Positions 22,610 to 31,900 of a stretch of 64,000 nt of DNA are shown here, piece after piece. Location of the stretch: the NCBI RefSeq assembly GCF_013186535.1, contig NZ_JABMCZ010000005.1:558001-622000 (forward strand). Direction: 5' to 3'. The DNA comes from Nocardia terpenica. GTDB lineage: Bacteria; Actinomycetota; Actinomycetes; Mycobacteriales; Mycobacteriaceae. A program made the position numbers and the translations under genes. Numbering within the stretch: position 1 is the first letter of the stretch; every line of letters begins with the position of its first letter. The notes beneath the pieces are model-generated. The model saw only the letters and a program-made list of their open reading frames with translations, was not told where the DNA came from and did no database searches.

Positions 22610-22638
22610 GGCCCGCCACCGCCCGGCGGTGGCGGGCC
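22610..22638 (+). terminator. GC-rich hairpin terminator after ppiB
   Basis: GGCCCGCCACCGCC and its exact complement GGCGGTGGCGGGCC flank a single base, giving a 12-14 bp stem 48 bases after the ppiB stop. No T-run follows, usual for actinobacterial terminators. Confidence 0.75.
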
Positions 22639-22750
22639 GTGTCGCTCTGGCCACAGGACCTCCGGTTAGGGCATCCTTAGGGTGAAGAAGATCCGGCGCG
22701 AACGGCTGCCTGCCGGAAATGCACGTTATATGCTGTTGATGCATGACGCC

Positions 22751-22780
22751 GGTAAGGTTTACCTGCTTTACCGCTGGTAA
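22751..22780. promoter_or_regulatory. Double palindrome GGTAA-n3-TTACC / TTACC-n3-GGTAA
   Basis: Four copies of GGTAA in alternating orientation start at 22751, 22759 (reverse), 22768 (reverse) and 22776. They form two mirrored palindromes with 3-base spacers and a 4-base centre, in an AT-richer stretch downstream of a TATAT-containing sequence at 22728-22735. The symmetry suggests a repressor operator for the genes starting at 22803 or 22968. The rest of the 22639-22967 interval shows nothing else I can support. Confidence 0.4.
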
Positions 22781-22802
22781 TCTCGTAAGACGGAGTACAA
22801 AA

Positions 22803-22916
22803 GTGGCGGAGTACGGCCCCGACCGGGTGGTATTCGCACCTCAGTGCTCCCGGTGTCCAGGTTTTGCAGGCGGGGCATCGTGGCGGGAACCACCGTTCCT
22901 GTGGCGGCGTCCGTGA
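22803..22916 (+). CDS. Possible small CxxC protein (37 residues)
   Basis: A short frame starting GTG 22803, with CGGAG 8-12 bases upstream, encodes VAEYGPDRVVFAPQCSRCPG and then a Gly/Trp-rich end. The CSRC pair could bind metal. It sits just after the GGTAA double palindrome and 51 bp before the next gene. Support is only the ribosome site and residue composition, so it may be chance. Confidence 0.25.
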   Translation: MAEYGPDRVVFAPQCSRCPGFAGGASWREPPFLWRRP

Positions 22917-22967
22917 CGAAGCACCACAATCATCCATAGTGATCTCTGCAGCATCGGGGAGCAGGCA

Positions 22968-23516
22968 ATGGCCGAGGAACTCGACGACATCGGCCGCGAG
23001 ACAGCGGCATTGATGAGGCAAATGTTGCAGCTTGCGACGCTCGTCGCGCTGCGCACCCGGGAACGCGGCCAGAAGGAAGCCGAGGCCCGCGTCAAAGTCA
23101 CCGAGGCGCGCATGAAAGAGGCCAAGGAACTCGTCCTGCGCGAGGCGCGCGAGTCCAAGGCCAAGGATCCGCGAAACCTCGAACTGGCCCGGATGCTCGA
23201 GAAACCCCCACTGGAGAAGGGCGTTTCGCTGGAGAAGGACCGCTTCGCCGCGCAGGCGAGCGCCGCTCGCAGCGCCGCCCAGGCGGCCCAGGCATCCAAG
23301 ACGCTGTCGCGCTACGACTCCGTCGAGCGCCGCACCGCCCTCGCCGCCCACCTCGCACGCATCGGCATCGCCCCCGAACTGGCGGCGGTCCGCATGCTCA
23401 TGGAGGTCAGCCAGGCGCAGCCCCCGCAGGAGGCCGTCCGCACCCGCCCCGAGGAGGCCCCCCGGGTCACCCGCGCCCGGGAAATCGACGCCCGCGGCCT
23501 CTCCCGCGTCCGCTGA
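22968..23516 (+). CDS. Coiled-coil protein at the left end of the secretion locus
   Basis: A 182-residue, strongly helical and charged protein with no membrane segment. Residues about 1-120 are predicted coiled coil, for example RERGQKEAEARVKVTEARMK and KEAKELVLREARESKAK. A Pro/Glu/Arg-rich C-terminus follows. The ATG at 22968 has GGGAGCAGG 5-13 bases upstream. It is the only plus-strand gene of the locus and faces the minus-strand operon across a 513-bp repeat region. Function is unknown; a regulator or DNA-organising protein is possible but unproved. Confidence 0.65.
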   Translation: MAEELDDIGRETAALMRQMLQLATLVALRTRERGQKEAEARVKVTEARMKEAKELVLREARESKAKDPRNLELARMLEKPPLEKGVSLEKDRFAAQASAARSAAQAAQASKTLSRYDSVERRTALAAHLARIGIAPELAAVRMLMEVSQAQPPQEAVRTRPEEAPRVTRAREIDARGLSRVR

Positions 23517-23530
23517 CCCCGGCCCGAAAA

Positions 23531-23965
23531 CCCTCCGGGACAACGGAACAACCGGCACCCCTCCGGGACAACGGAACAACCGGCCGGGACCCCCGCCGGA
23601 ACGACCGTCGGTCCCTGCCGAAGTGACGGATCGATCCCTGCCGGAATGATGAACCAATCCTGCCGAAACGTGGCCCAATACCTGCCGAAGCGGTGAACTG
23701 TTCCCCCTCGACCGGCGGAGCAAGTCATTCCCAGGGTGAGGAAACAAGTTGTCCCCGAAGCGGCGGGTCAAAGGTTGCCTGGGCGACAAGGCAAGTCATG
23801 CTGGGATAATTTGCCAAGCTGCGCCGGGCCGACGGAACAAACCGTCCCGGGATAACCGGCCAAACCCTGTCCGAATAGTGGGACAAGGCTTGACAAAGTC
23901 GGCGGGACAAAGTCTTCCCGGAATGGCGGGGACAAGAACTGCCGAGACGAGGCGGCCGAAAGCGA
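23531..23965. repeat. Degenerate array of about 18 short direct repeats (23-28 bp period)
   Basis: The array starts with two exact 25-base copies of CCCTCCGGGACAACGGAACA-plus-ACCGG, at 23531 and 23559. It then continues as diverged units of 21-26 bases, most containing CTGCCG(A/G)A or CCGGGAnAA followed by a CAA/GGACAA element. It fills nearly all of the 513-bp space between the coiled-coil gene and the DUF4913 gene, where no convincing ORF exists. Its AT content is visibly higher than the flanks. Possible roles are a protein-binding array or a relic of expansion. Confidence 0.6.
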
Positions 23966-24028
23966 CCGTAATGGCAGTTTTTGGCGGTCGCCATCACAGG
24001 ATGGGATACGGCACGCTCTCCGTCGGCG

Positions 24029-24430
24029 TCAGCGGTCCGGGAACTGGAAGTCCACGGCGGGGTCACCGGTCGGGTCGCCGAACAGGCCCTGCTGGGGGGA
24101 CTTCAGGGGGAGGGGGCTGAGCATGTCCTTGTGGCCGTTGCGGACGCTGCAGTACTTGAACGGGCCCTTCGGGTCGAACAGGCGCGTCATGTGTGGGTCG
24201 GCGTGGTCGAGAAACCATACGCTCATGCCCGTTTTGGGGTCTTGGCGTAGATATTCCCATGCGCGCCACAGTGCTTCGAGGCGCATCGCCGCCTCCGCGT
24301 GCTTCCACCACTCCGGGCACCACACGGTATCGGTGAGATCGGTGACCTGCCGCCGGTAGACGAGGCTCAGATAGTTCTCCACGAACTCGACCACGTTCGA
24401 GTAGATCATGTCTTGCTGCTGGTCGTTCAC
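24029..24430 (-). CDS. DUF4913 family protein
   Basis: A 133-residue acidic, Trp/Tyr-rich soluble protein matching the DUF4913 pattern: FVENYLSLVYRR, then TDTVWCPEWWKHAEA, LEALWRAWEYLR and WFLDHADPHMTRLFDP. Such proteins accompany conjugation or secretion genes in actinobacteria. Its ATG overlaps the stop of the coupling-ATPase gene by 4 bp, so it is the last gene of the operon. No function is established. Confidence 0.8.
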   Translation of the reverse strand: MNDQQQDMIYSNVVEFVENYLSLVYRRQVTDLTDTVWCPEWWKHAEAAMRLEALWRAWEYLRQDPKTGMSVWFLDHADPHMTRLFDPKGPFKYCSVRNGHKDMLSPLPLKSPQQGLFGDPTGDPAVDFQFPDR

Positions 24431-26250
24431 AGCGGCCGAACCTCCTCGGGCTGCCCGTATGTTTGTGGCGGAGTGGAGTCGTCGGTCAGTCTGGTGCGCT
24501 CGTCGACGAGGTCACTCATCTGCGTCCTGCGCTGCGGATCGTGGCGTTCGATCGAGCGGCGCACCGCGTCAGCGTACTCGCCCTCCCACCACGGCACCGT
24601 GCGTACCAGCACCGCGGGCACACCCGAGGTGAACACGATGACCCGGCCGCGCGGCAGCGTGACCAGCGCGTGCACGTTGAACGTCCGCGAGGAGCCCAGC
24701 GACCGCGAATAGCTCTTGCCGCCCTTGGATTCCGAGACCGACGAGGAGACCGCGTCGTAGTCGCCGATGGCCTCGGAGCGCTCGGCGAGGAACTTCGTGT
24801 CGTCGATGCCGCTGCCCAGCACCTTCACATTGGCGGCAGACCACAGCGCCTCCATGCCGTCCTCGCCCCAGCAGCGCGCGCCCTGCGCCCAGGACTGCAG
24901 CACGGTCATGACGACGATGCCGCGCGAGCCGAAGTGGCTGTACTGCTTGGGCAGATCCTTCCAGCGCACCACGTTGGCGGCCTCGTCCAGCACGGCCAGC
25001 AGCGGGATGTCCAGGCGGCCGCCGTGCGACTGCGACGCCTTGCGCATGGCCACATCGATCACCGCCTCGGTCAGGGCGCTCACCAGCGGGGCGGCCGAAC
25101 CGCGGCCCTCCAGCGACAGGCAGTACAGGGTGCCGTTGTGCTCGATGAAGTCCAGCTCGTCGAATTCGCGGCGGTCGCTGCCCGGGGTGACCCACGGATG
25201 CACATTGCCCAGCTTCAGGCAGCGGATCATCTTCTTGGCGGTGCCGAAGATGCCGCTCAGCGTGCGCGGGTCGGTGTTGTACTGCGACGACAGGCCGGAC
25301 GCGGTGTAGTGGTGTTGCGCGCCGCGCAGCAGCTCGATCGGCTCGGTGTCCTGCGGATTGGTCACCCAGTCCCACACCTGCACGATCGGCCGCCCGCCCA
25401 CGGCGGCGGCCAGGAACAACCCGGCCAGCAGGTCCTCGGCCTCCGGATCGAAGAACGAGTCGCCCTTGGCGTCGGAGCCGTTGTCGCTGTCGGCGAAGTG
25501 CCCGGCCAGCCGCGCCGCCCGCATCTCACAGCCCTCCTGCCGGGCGTTGACCCAGGCCAGCGGATCCCAGTACCAGGTCGGCGGCTCGCCCGCGACGCTC
25601 TGCGGGTCGAAGACGTAGGTGCGAGATCCCTTGGCCTCGCGCACGTCTCGGGTCGCGTCGACCACGTCGCGCTTGTTGGAGGTGGCCAGCACCGGGCCGA
25701 TGGCCGACAGGATCGCCGGGATCACCCGGGAGGTCGACTTGCCCTGGCGCGGGCCCCAGATGTCCAGGTGCAGATCCTCGTAGGAGCCGTAGAGCATGAC
25801 GTCGTCGGCCACCGACATGCCGATCGGCACACCGGGCGGATCGTCGAAACCCAGTCGCACGCCGAGCTGTTCGGCCTTCTCCCGGGCACCGGCCTCGGTG
25901 AGCGCGGCGATGGCGCTGCCGCTGCCCATGTACTGCGCCTTGTCGTCGACGGCGAGGCGGCCCTTACCGGCGCGCTTGTGCAGCTCCCGCCGCATGTACA
26001 GGAACACGACCCCGGCCGCCACCACGAGCAGCACGATCACCGTGGACGCGCGCGGCCACTGCAGCTGGCCGCGGACCAGGCCCACCACGATCGCGATCGG
26101 GTTGATCGGAATCCGCTGCTTGGTCACGGCCAGCTGGTTGCCCAGATGCAATGCCACCCAGAGGGTTCCGACCAGCCCGAAGCCGATGTAGATCAGATAC
26201 AGGGTGAGATCGGGGCCGGGATCGGCCGGATCCCTCACCTTCTTCGCCAT
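24427..26250 (-). CDS. Type IV secretion coupling-type ATPase (TraD/TraG/VirD4-like)
   Basis: A 607-residue membrane ATPase. Two membrane segments lie at about residues 17-37 and 69-85. The Walker A loop WGPRQGKST is near residues 166-174, and Walker B is IPLLAVLDEAANV in the second half. The C-terminal part carries the hexamer-type NVKVLGSGIDDTKFLAERS stretch. Such proteins couple substrates (DNA or protein) to a type IV channel. The gene overlaps the DUF4913 gene by 4 bp. The substrate is unknown because no relaxase gene is seen. Confidence 0.88.
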   Translation of the reverse strand: MAKKVRDPADPGPDLTLYLIYIGFGLVGTLWVALHLGNQLAVTKQRIPINPIAIVVGLVRGQLQWPRASTVIVLLVVAAGVVFLYMRRELHKRAGKGRLAVDDKAQYMGSGSAIAALTEAGAREKAEQLGVRLGFDDPPGVPIGMSVADDVMLYGSYEDLHLDIWGPRQGKSTSRVIPAILSAIGPVLATSNKRDVVDATRDVREAKGSRTYVFDPQSVAGEPPTWYWDPLAWVNARQEGCEMRAARLAGHFADSDNGSDAKGDSFFDPEAEDLLAGLFLAAAVGGRPIVQVWDWVTNPQDTEPIELLRGAQHHYTASGLSSQYNTDPRTLSGIFGTAKKMIRCLKLGNVHPWVTPGSDRREFDELDFIEHNGTLYCLSLEGRGSAAPLVSALTEAVIDVAMRKASQSHGGRLDIPLLAVLDEAANVVRWKDLPKQYSHFGSRGIVVMTVLQSWAQGARCWGEDGMEALWSAANVKVLGSGIDDTKFLAERSEAIGDYDAVSSSVSESKGGKSYSRSLGSSRTFNVHALVTLPRGRVIVFTSGVPAVLVRTVPWWEGEYADAVRRSIERHDPQRRTQMSDLVDERTRLTDDSTPPQTYGQPEEVRPL

Positions 26251-26289
26251 CTCGAGCCTCCTGAGGTCACCGTATACGTGTGTTGCCGC

Positions 26290-26925
26290 TCAACGGAATC
26301 CGTCCAGCAACCAGCCGTCCGGGGTGCGCACGACGGTCGCGATGACCGTCGTGGGTGCGAGCGGTTCGCGCCGGCCGTCGGCATGGACGACCGTCTGCTC
26401 GATACCGATTTTGAACTGCTGATGGTCCGGGTCGGCGGCGGGCGCCTTCTCCCCGGACGCGAACGCGAACGCCTCGATCTTCGCGCCCGCCCGGCCCCAC
26501 TCCGACCACTGCAGCGACGGGTTCGGCGTCTCGACGCCGGTGGGCGGGCTGTCCACCGTGCGAACCAGGCTGGGGCCCAGCCATTTCCGCGCCCGCGCCA
26601 GCGAGGCGCCCGGCGATTCGGTGGCGGGGTACCAGGTGAAGATCTCCTTCAGCGCCGCCACCGCCACGCCGTCGGGGGTGGACGGGTCGGGCGCGGGCAC
26701 CGCCTCCAGCTGGCGCACGGTGGTGGTCGGCGGGTGCACGGCGTCCCGGTCCGTGCCGCTCCCGCCGCTACACGCACTCGCCAGCATCGCGACGCCCATC
26801 ACCAGCATCACCACCACATTCGCGCGTTTCGCCGTTGACCTCAAGGCTATCCGTCCGGGCCGACCGTTCGGCACCTTCCGCGCGGATCGCCCGACGGCGT
26901 GTCCGATTCGCTGTCGTTGCGTCAC
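26290..26925 (-). CDS. Lipoprotein with a VirB8/NTF2-like C-terminal domain (tentative)
   Basis: A 211-residue protein starting at GTG 26925, which overlaps the stop of the hydrolase gene (GTGA). A basic N-terminus is followed by a hydrophobic segment ending in MLASACSGG, a lipobox-like signal with Cys near residue 47. The rest is a single domain with DGVAVAALKEIFTWYPATES and a final TVVRTPDGWLLDGFR. That ending resembles NTF2-like periplasmic domains of transfer proteins (VirB8/TcpC), but this is a structural guess. Similar features occur in the gene at 36199-37035. Confidence 0.65.
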   Translation of the reverse strand: MTQRQRIGHAVGRSARKVPNGRPGRIALRSTAKRANVVVMLVMGVAMLASACSGGSGTDRDAVHPPTTTVRQLEAVPAPDPSTPDGVAVAALKEIFTWYPATESPGASLARARKWLGPSLVRTVDSPPTGVETPNPSLQWSEWGRAGAKIEAFAFASGEKAPAADPDHQQFKIGIEQTVVHADGRREPLAPTTVIATVVRTPDGWLLDGFR

Positions 26926-28613
26926 AGCACCCTCCGCAGCCGCCCGTCGCCGGGGATCGGGGCCTCGCCGACGCCGGACGCGTCGTCGGCCCGGATCATC
27001 CGGCCGTTGCCGAGATAGACGCCCACGTCCGACGGGCCGCGCAGGCCGAATCGGAAGAAGACCAGATCGCCCGGCCGCGCCCGGTTCACGGGCACCTCCG
27101 CGCCGGATTCCCACTGCTGTTCGGCGGTGCGCGGCAGGGTGATCGCCCCTCCGGACGCCGCGAACACCGCCGCCGAGGTGAGGCCCGGACCGTCCAGTCC
27201 GCCACCGGTCGGTCCCTGCGGCCCGCCGCCGCCCCACACGTACGGGGTGCCGAGCCACTGCCGGGCGGCCTCCACGATCTGCGCCCCGCCCGACTGTCCG
27301 TCCGGCTGGAACCGGCCCAGCGAGCCGGGCGCGCGGTACTGCGGTTCCATCGCCAGGATATTGGCGACGTAGGGCCGGGTTTCGGAGAAGTGCGCGGCCA
27401 CCTGGTTGGGCATGCCGCCCGAGGCCAGCACCGCGCCCTCGCCCGCGTTGTAGGCGGCCAGGGCGAGCGGGACGACGTCACCGTGCACCTTGCCCTCGCC
27501 GATCCAGCCCTCGATCCGATGCGCCAGCGAGCACATGTAGCGGCCCTGCGCGATGATCGCGTCGCCGTCGTCCCAGAGGCTGGGGCTGCCGTTGCCGGAC
27601 GCGTCGATCAGGTACGGCTTGCCGTCGTCGGGATCGATGGACTGTGCTGTGCCGGGCAGGAACTGGGCCAGGCCCTGCGCGCCCGCGGGCGAGGTCAGCC
27701 CGCGCCGGAAGCCGGACTCCTGGCGGCCCTGGGCGGCCAGCACCGAGGGGGTGATCTCCGGGCACAGCGAACCGGCCCGGCGGTACCAGACCTCCAGTTC
27801 CGGCGGGACCTTGCCGTCGGCGAGCGCGCCACCGGCGGTGCCGAAGCCGAGGCTGCAGTTCGGGTTGAGCGAGAACGGCCACGCCCCACCGGCATTCGGG
27901 GTCGCCGCGCCGTCCAGCCAGGGCAGCGGGTCGATCTGGTGGCCGCCGGTGAAGCGGCCGCCGGGCACGATCTCGAAATGCAGGTGCGGCCCGGAGGATT
28001 CGCCCGCCGAGCCGACCGCGCCGATCGGCTGCCCGGCGCGCACGGTCTGCCCGACGTGCACCCGCAACCCGCTGGCCCACTCGTGGCCGTACACCGCGGA
28101 GAACGGGCGGCCGTTGACGTCCACGGAATCGATCACGATCCAGTTGCCGAAGCCGGAGGCCGGGCCCGCCGCGACGACCATGCCATCGGCGACGGAGAAG
28201 ATCGGGGTGCCGTCGGGGGCGGCCAGGTCCACGCCCAGATGGGTGCCGCCCCGGGCGCCGAAGGGGTCGGAGATGGTGAAGCTGTTCGGCGGCAGCGGCC
28301 AGGTGCGCCGGATCGGGGCGACGCCCGACACCAGCGAGGGGGCACCGGAGGTGGACGGATTCACCAGCGCCGCAGGCTGATTCGTCGGGCTCGTCGAGCC
28401 CTGGGCCTGCACCGGTGTGTTCGTCGCGCCGGACGACGATTGCGCGGCCCGCGGATCGGCCGACGGTGTCTCGCTGGGCGGGGCGACGGAGCTCGGCGCG
28501 GTCGGCTGATCGGCGCACTGGTCCTCGGAGGACGGCAGCACGATCACCAACACCAGGGTGACCAGTCCGATCACGCCCGCCAGTGCCCCCCACGCCACGG
28601 CCTTCGGGTTCAC
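26922..28613 (-). CDS. Membrane-anchored cell-wall hydrolase: M23 peptidase, lytic transglycosylase and degenerate NlpC/P60
   Basis: A 563-residue protein. One membrane segment (about 5-27) is followed by a Ser/Thr/Pro linker. An M23 (LytM) endopeptidase domain follows with THLGVDLAAPDG and GPHLHFEI zinc ligands intact. Next is an SLT lysozyme-like domain with Glu in GRQESGF and GAQGLAQFLPGTAQ. Last is an NlpC/P60-like domain in which the usual DCSGL is DGPGL and the usual HVGIY is DVGVY, so its catalytic Cys and His are gone. It would open peptidoglycan for the secretion channel. GTG 28613 (GAGG 5 bases upstream) is preferred to 28649; both are possible. Confidence 0.85.
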   Translation of the reverse strand: MNPKAVAWGALAGVIGLVTLVLVIVLPSSEDQCADQPTAPSSVAPPSETPSADPRAAQSSSGATNTPVQAQGSTSPTNQPAALVNPSTSGAPSLVSGVAPIRRTWPLPPNSFTISDPFGARGGTHLGVDLAAPDGTPIFSVADGMVVAAGPASGFGNWIVIDSVDVNGRPFSAVYGHEWASGLRVHVGQTVRAGQPIGAVGSAGESSGPHLHFEIVPGGRFTGGHQIDPLPWLDGAATPNAGGAWPFSLNPNCSLGFGTAGGALADGKVPPELEVWYRRAGSLCPEITPSVLAAQGRQESGFRRGLTSPAGAQGLAQFLPGTAQSIDPDDGKPYLIDASGNGSPSLWDDGDAIIAQGRYMCSLAHRIEGWIGEGKVHGDVVPLALAAYNAGEGAVLASGGMPNQVAAHFSETRPYVANILAMEPQYRAPGSLGRFQPDGQSGGAQIVEAARQWLGTPYVWGGGGPQGPTGGGLDGPGLTSAAVFAASGGAITLPRTAEQQWESGAEVPVNRARPGDLVFFRFGLRGPSDVGVYLGNGRMIRADDASGVGEAPIPGDGRLRRVL

Positions 28614-28680
28614 CGCATCCTCGCCCCGGTGAGAACCCCTGCCGGGCACGGTGATTCGGTCGCGGGATCGGGGACTGCGG

Positions 28681-28986
28681 TCATGTGGCTCGTTTGGTCT
28701 CGTTCAGGGTTTCGACCAGGGTGCGGTTCATCTCGGCGGCGGCGGCCAGCTGCTGCTGCAGCACCGCCACCTTGCGGCGCAGGGCGACGGCGTCCATGCG
28801 CTCGAGGCTGGGGCCCTCGGCGGCGCGGACCCAGTTGCGCACCGAGTTGGTGTGCACGCCGATCTGTTCGGCCACCACCCGGCACGCCTCCGATTCGCTG
28901 CGTAACTTCCCGGTCAACGCCATGACCTGTTCCACAGCTGCCCGTCGCACCTCGGGCGAGACTCTTCGATACGACCGGTGCGGCAT
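28681..28986 (-). CDS. Orphan IS3-type OrfA-like HTH protein
   Basis: A 101-residue protein with the layout of an IS3-family OrfA. It has an N-terminal helix-turn-helix (SPEVRRAAVEQVMAL, then EACRVVAEQIGVHTNSVRNWVR) and a C-terminal leucine-zipper-like coil (LRRKVAVLQQQLAAAAEMNRTL). No OrfB, inverted repeats or target duplication is seen. Its ATG is joined to the stop of the VirB4-like gene (TGATG), so it is translated as part of the operon. It may be a domesticated DNA-binding protein rather than a live insertion sequence. Confidence 0.75.
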   Translation of the reverse strand: MPHRSYRRVSPEVRRAAVEQVMALTGKLRSESEACRVVAEQIGVHTNSVRNWVRAAEGPSLERMDAVALRRKVAVLQQQLAAAAEMNRTLVETLNETKRAT

Positions 28987-31900
28987 CACGCGGCACTCCC
29001 CTCGTCACCGCGCCGGGCGGTGGATTCGGTGAACTCGCTGAAACGCTGGTTGGTTTCGTGAATTCCGCTTTCCTTCTCCGAGATGGTGAATTCCATGTGG
29101 AACGGGATGCCGGGGCGGCGATCCTCACCGATCTTGAGCAGGAACTTGCCGGTGCCCGGTGCGGGTGGCCGGGCCTGTCCGGGTTTGAGCGCCTCGCCCG
29201 TGAGGGCCTGCGGCGCGGACCATCCGGTCACCATCTCCTCCTCGGCGGCGGTGAACGGGATCGTCGTGTCGAGCCGCTTGATCTCCTCCGGCGGCAGCGC
29301 GCCGAAGATCTTCGCGCGGGCGCGTTCCAGGAAGCCGAGCGCCTTGGCGATGGCGGCCTCCGTGCCCAGCGACTGCAGGTCCTTGATGGTGTGGCTGATC
29401 ATGATCAGCGAGGTGGCCAGGCCGCGCTGCAGACGGGTCAGCTCGTCCACCCGGTCGACCATGAAGTCGCCGAGGCCGAGCACCTGCCACAGCTCGTCCA
29501 TGACCACCTGGAAGTAGCGCTGCGGGCCCAGTTCCGCGTCGGCGAGCACGTGCGCGGCCTCGACGGAGGCGAAGCCGTCGGCCCAGCAGGCCAGCATGAC
29601 CGCGGCCTTGAGCTTCTTGTCCCCGTTGGGAATATGGGAGACGTCGATGCAGACCGCGACCGCGGAGGTGTCGATCGGGGTGCTGGTCTGGCCGTTGAAC
29701 ACCGCGCCGAACGGGCCCTGGGTCAGCGCGCGCAGCGAGCGGCGCAGGCCCTTGGTCGCCTCGTGGTATTCCTCGAGCGCGTCGGCGCCGGCGTCGAGCA
29801 TCAGTTGCTCGCCGCCCCCGACGATCACTTCCAGCAGGTTCTCCATGATCGGCGGGCAGTCGGGGGTGTAGCCGCCCTCGGTGTAGAGGATGCGCAGCGC
29901 GGTGGAGATCAGCGTCTCCTCGTAGTCGCGCACCCGGGCGCCGCGCACCAGTTCGATCAGACCGGCGATCAGGGTGACCTGGCGGGCCCGCAGTTCCTGG
30001 GTGACCTGGATCTGCAGGGCGGGCACCTGATCGAGCCGGGGCACGATCGTGCCGAGCACACCGGCGGCGAGCGGGTTCAGTTTGCCGTGGCCGTAACCCA
30101 GGTCGATGACCTGACCGCCGACCAGCTCCACCATCTTGCGGTAGTCGGGTTTGACGTCGGCGAGGATGAGCGGGGTGATGCCCTGGGCGATGCCGCCCAG
30201 CACGATCCGCCGCACCAGCGAGGATTTACCGAAACCGTTGAGCCCCAGCACGAACAGGCTCGGCGCGGTGATGAAGCTGCCGCGCATGAACCAGTTCATC
30301 GGGTCGAAGCAGACCGGCGCGCCGGTGTGCAGGTGCGAGCCGAGCGGGGTGCCGATGAGCGGCGCGCCCGCGCCGACCGACCACGGCCACAGGCCCGCGA
30401 CCTGCGCGGTGGTGGCACGGTATTCGACCGGGCGGCCGACCACGTTCATCCGCCCGCCGCCCGCGCCCGCGTAGCCGCGATCGGTGAGCGGCAGTGTCTC
30501 GCGGTCGAATCCGTCCTCCACGACCGCCTCGACGCGGGCCGCGGCATTGGCGCGGCGCAGATCGTCGGTGCGGATGCGGAAGGCCGCCCAGGCCGCGCGC
30601 AGGCCGGAACGCTCGCGGGCGATGGCCTCGTAGCGTGCCCGGGTGACGTCGTCGAGCAGCGGCGGGCCCTGCTTCTGCTTCTTGCGGGCGGTGCCGCGCG
30701 CCGAGGACCCGCGCTTGCGGTCCGGACGTCCGGAGCCGTGGCGTTCGCCCCCCGGAATGCGTTCGCGCGGTGCGAGATCCGAGACGTTGCGTCGGGAGCG
30801 CCGTCCCCCATCGCCGCGCTGGGCCTGGACCCGAGCACGTGTGGTGTCGGCGTTGCCGGGCTGCCGGACCCGTTGCCGCTCCGGCGTTTCCGGTGCGGCG
30901 CGCCGCCGCCGACTCGAATTATCGTGTCCCGCACCTAATTCCGGCTCGGGCGCCTCGGGCCGCCTGGCCCGACGGCGCGGACGTTCATCCAAATCCCCCA
31001 TGGCCGCATCTCCAGTTCCGGCCGCTTCGTCGGCCCGCAATCGCTCACCGCCGGACCGGGATTCACCATGCCCCCGGCCCTCGGCCTGTCCGCGCCCGTC
31101 GCGCGGCCCCACCGCACCCGGCTCCCCTTCGAGCCCGGGCCGCCCCGCCCGGTCACCGGAATCCCCAGCGCCGGACCGCCCTGCATCGCCCGCACGTCCA
31201 CCCCGCCCCCGCTTCCCGGGCTCACCATCGGCCACACCCTCACCGGCAGCCAACTCCTCCCCCCGACGGATAACCCGCCGCTTCCCACTCCTCGCCCGCT
31301 GGTCGACCTGCTCACCGGACGAACGCACACCCCCACCGCGCGCCGAATACCGACCATCGCCCGAACGCGCCACACCCTCAGCCGAACTCCCCTCTGCCCC
31401 ACCACGATCCGGCCGCCCGTCAGCCCGACCGCTCACCGACGACTCGGCCACCCCATCACGAGCCGAAGACACCTCAACCCGGCCGTCCGCCGAATGCTCT
31501 ACTGCCCCACCACGATTCGGACGACTTTCAGTCTGCCCAGGTATCGAGGGCTCCGGACCACGCATCGGACGCTCCCCGACCGGACCAGAGGCTGAACGCT
31601 CCTCACCCTGGCCACGAATCGGACGCGCCTCGGCCTGATCACGAGTCGGGCCGTCCTCGCCCTGACCACGAGACGGCCTGTCCCCGCCCTGGCCACGAGA
31701 CGGGCCGTCCCCGCCCTGACCACGAGCCGGACGCTCTCCGACCCGGTCGCGGGTCGAACGCGTTGCGGACCGACCCGAACGAGCCTCCGCCCGAACATCA
31801 CCGGCCGAACTCGCCGCCCCCTCACCACCGGCCGAATGCGCCTGCCCAGCAGCCGCGTGTCCATCGGACCGGCCGAGCGCGGAATGCTCACCATCCCGCC

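Noticed and set aside
22677..23789. A 370-residue minus-strand frame across the coiled-coil gene and repeat array
   Set aside because: It spans the repeat array and the strand opposite a better-supported gene, has no ribosome site, and shows no protein-like domain.
23531..23965. CRISPR array or plasmid iterons
   Set aside because: The units are too degenerate and lack constant-length spacers; no replication initiator gene is present, so an origin cannot be supported.
28681..28986. Active IS3 insertion sequence
   Set aside because: No OrfB transposase, terminal inverted repeats or target-site duplication; only an OrfA-like gene coupled to the operon.
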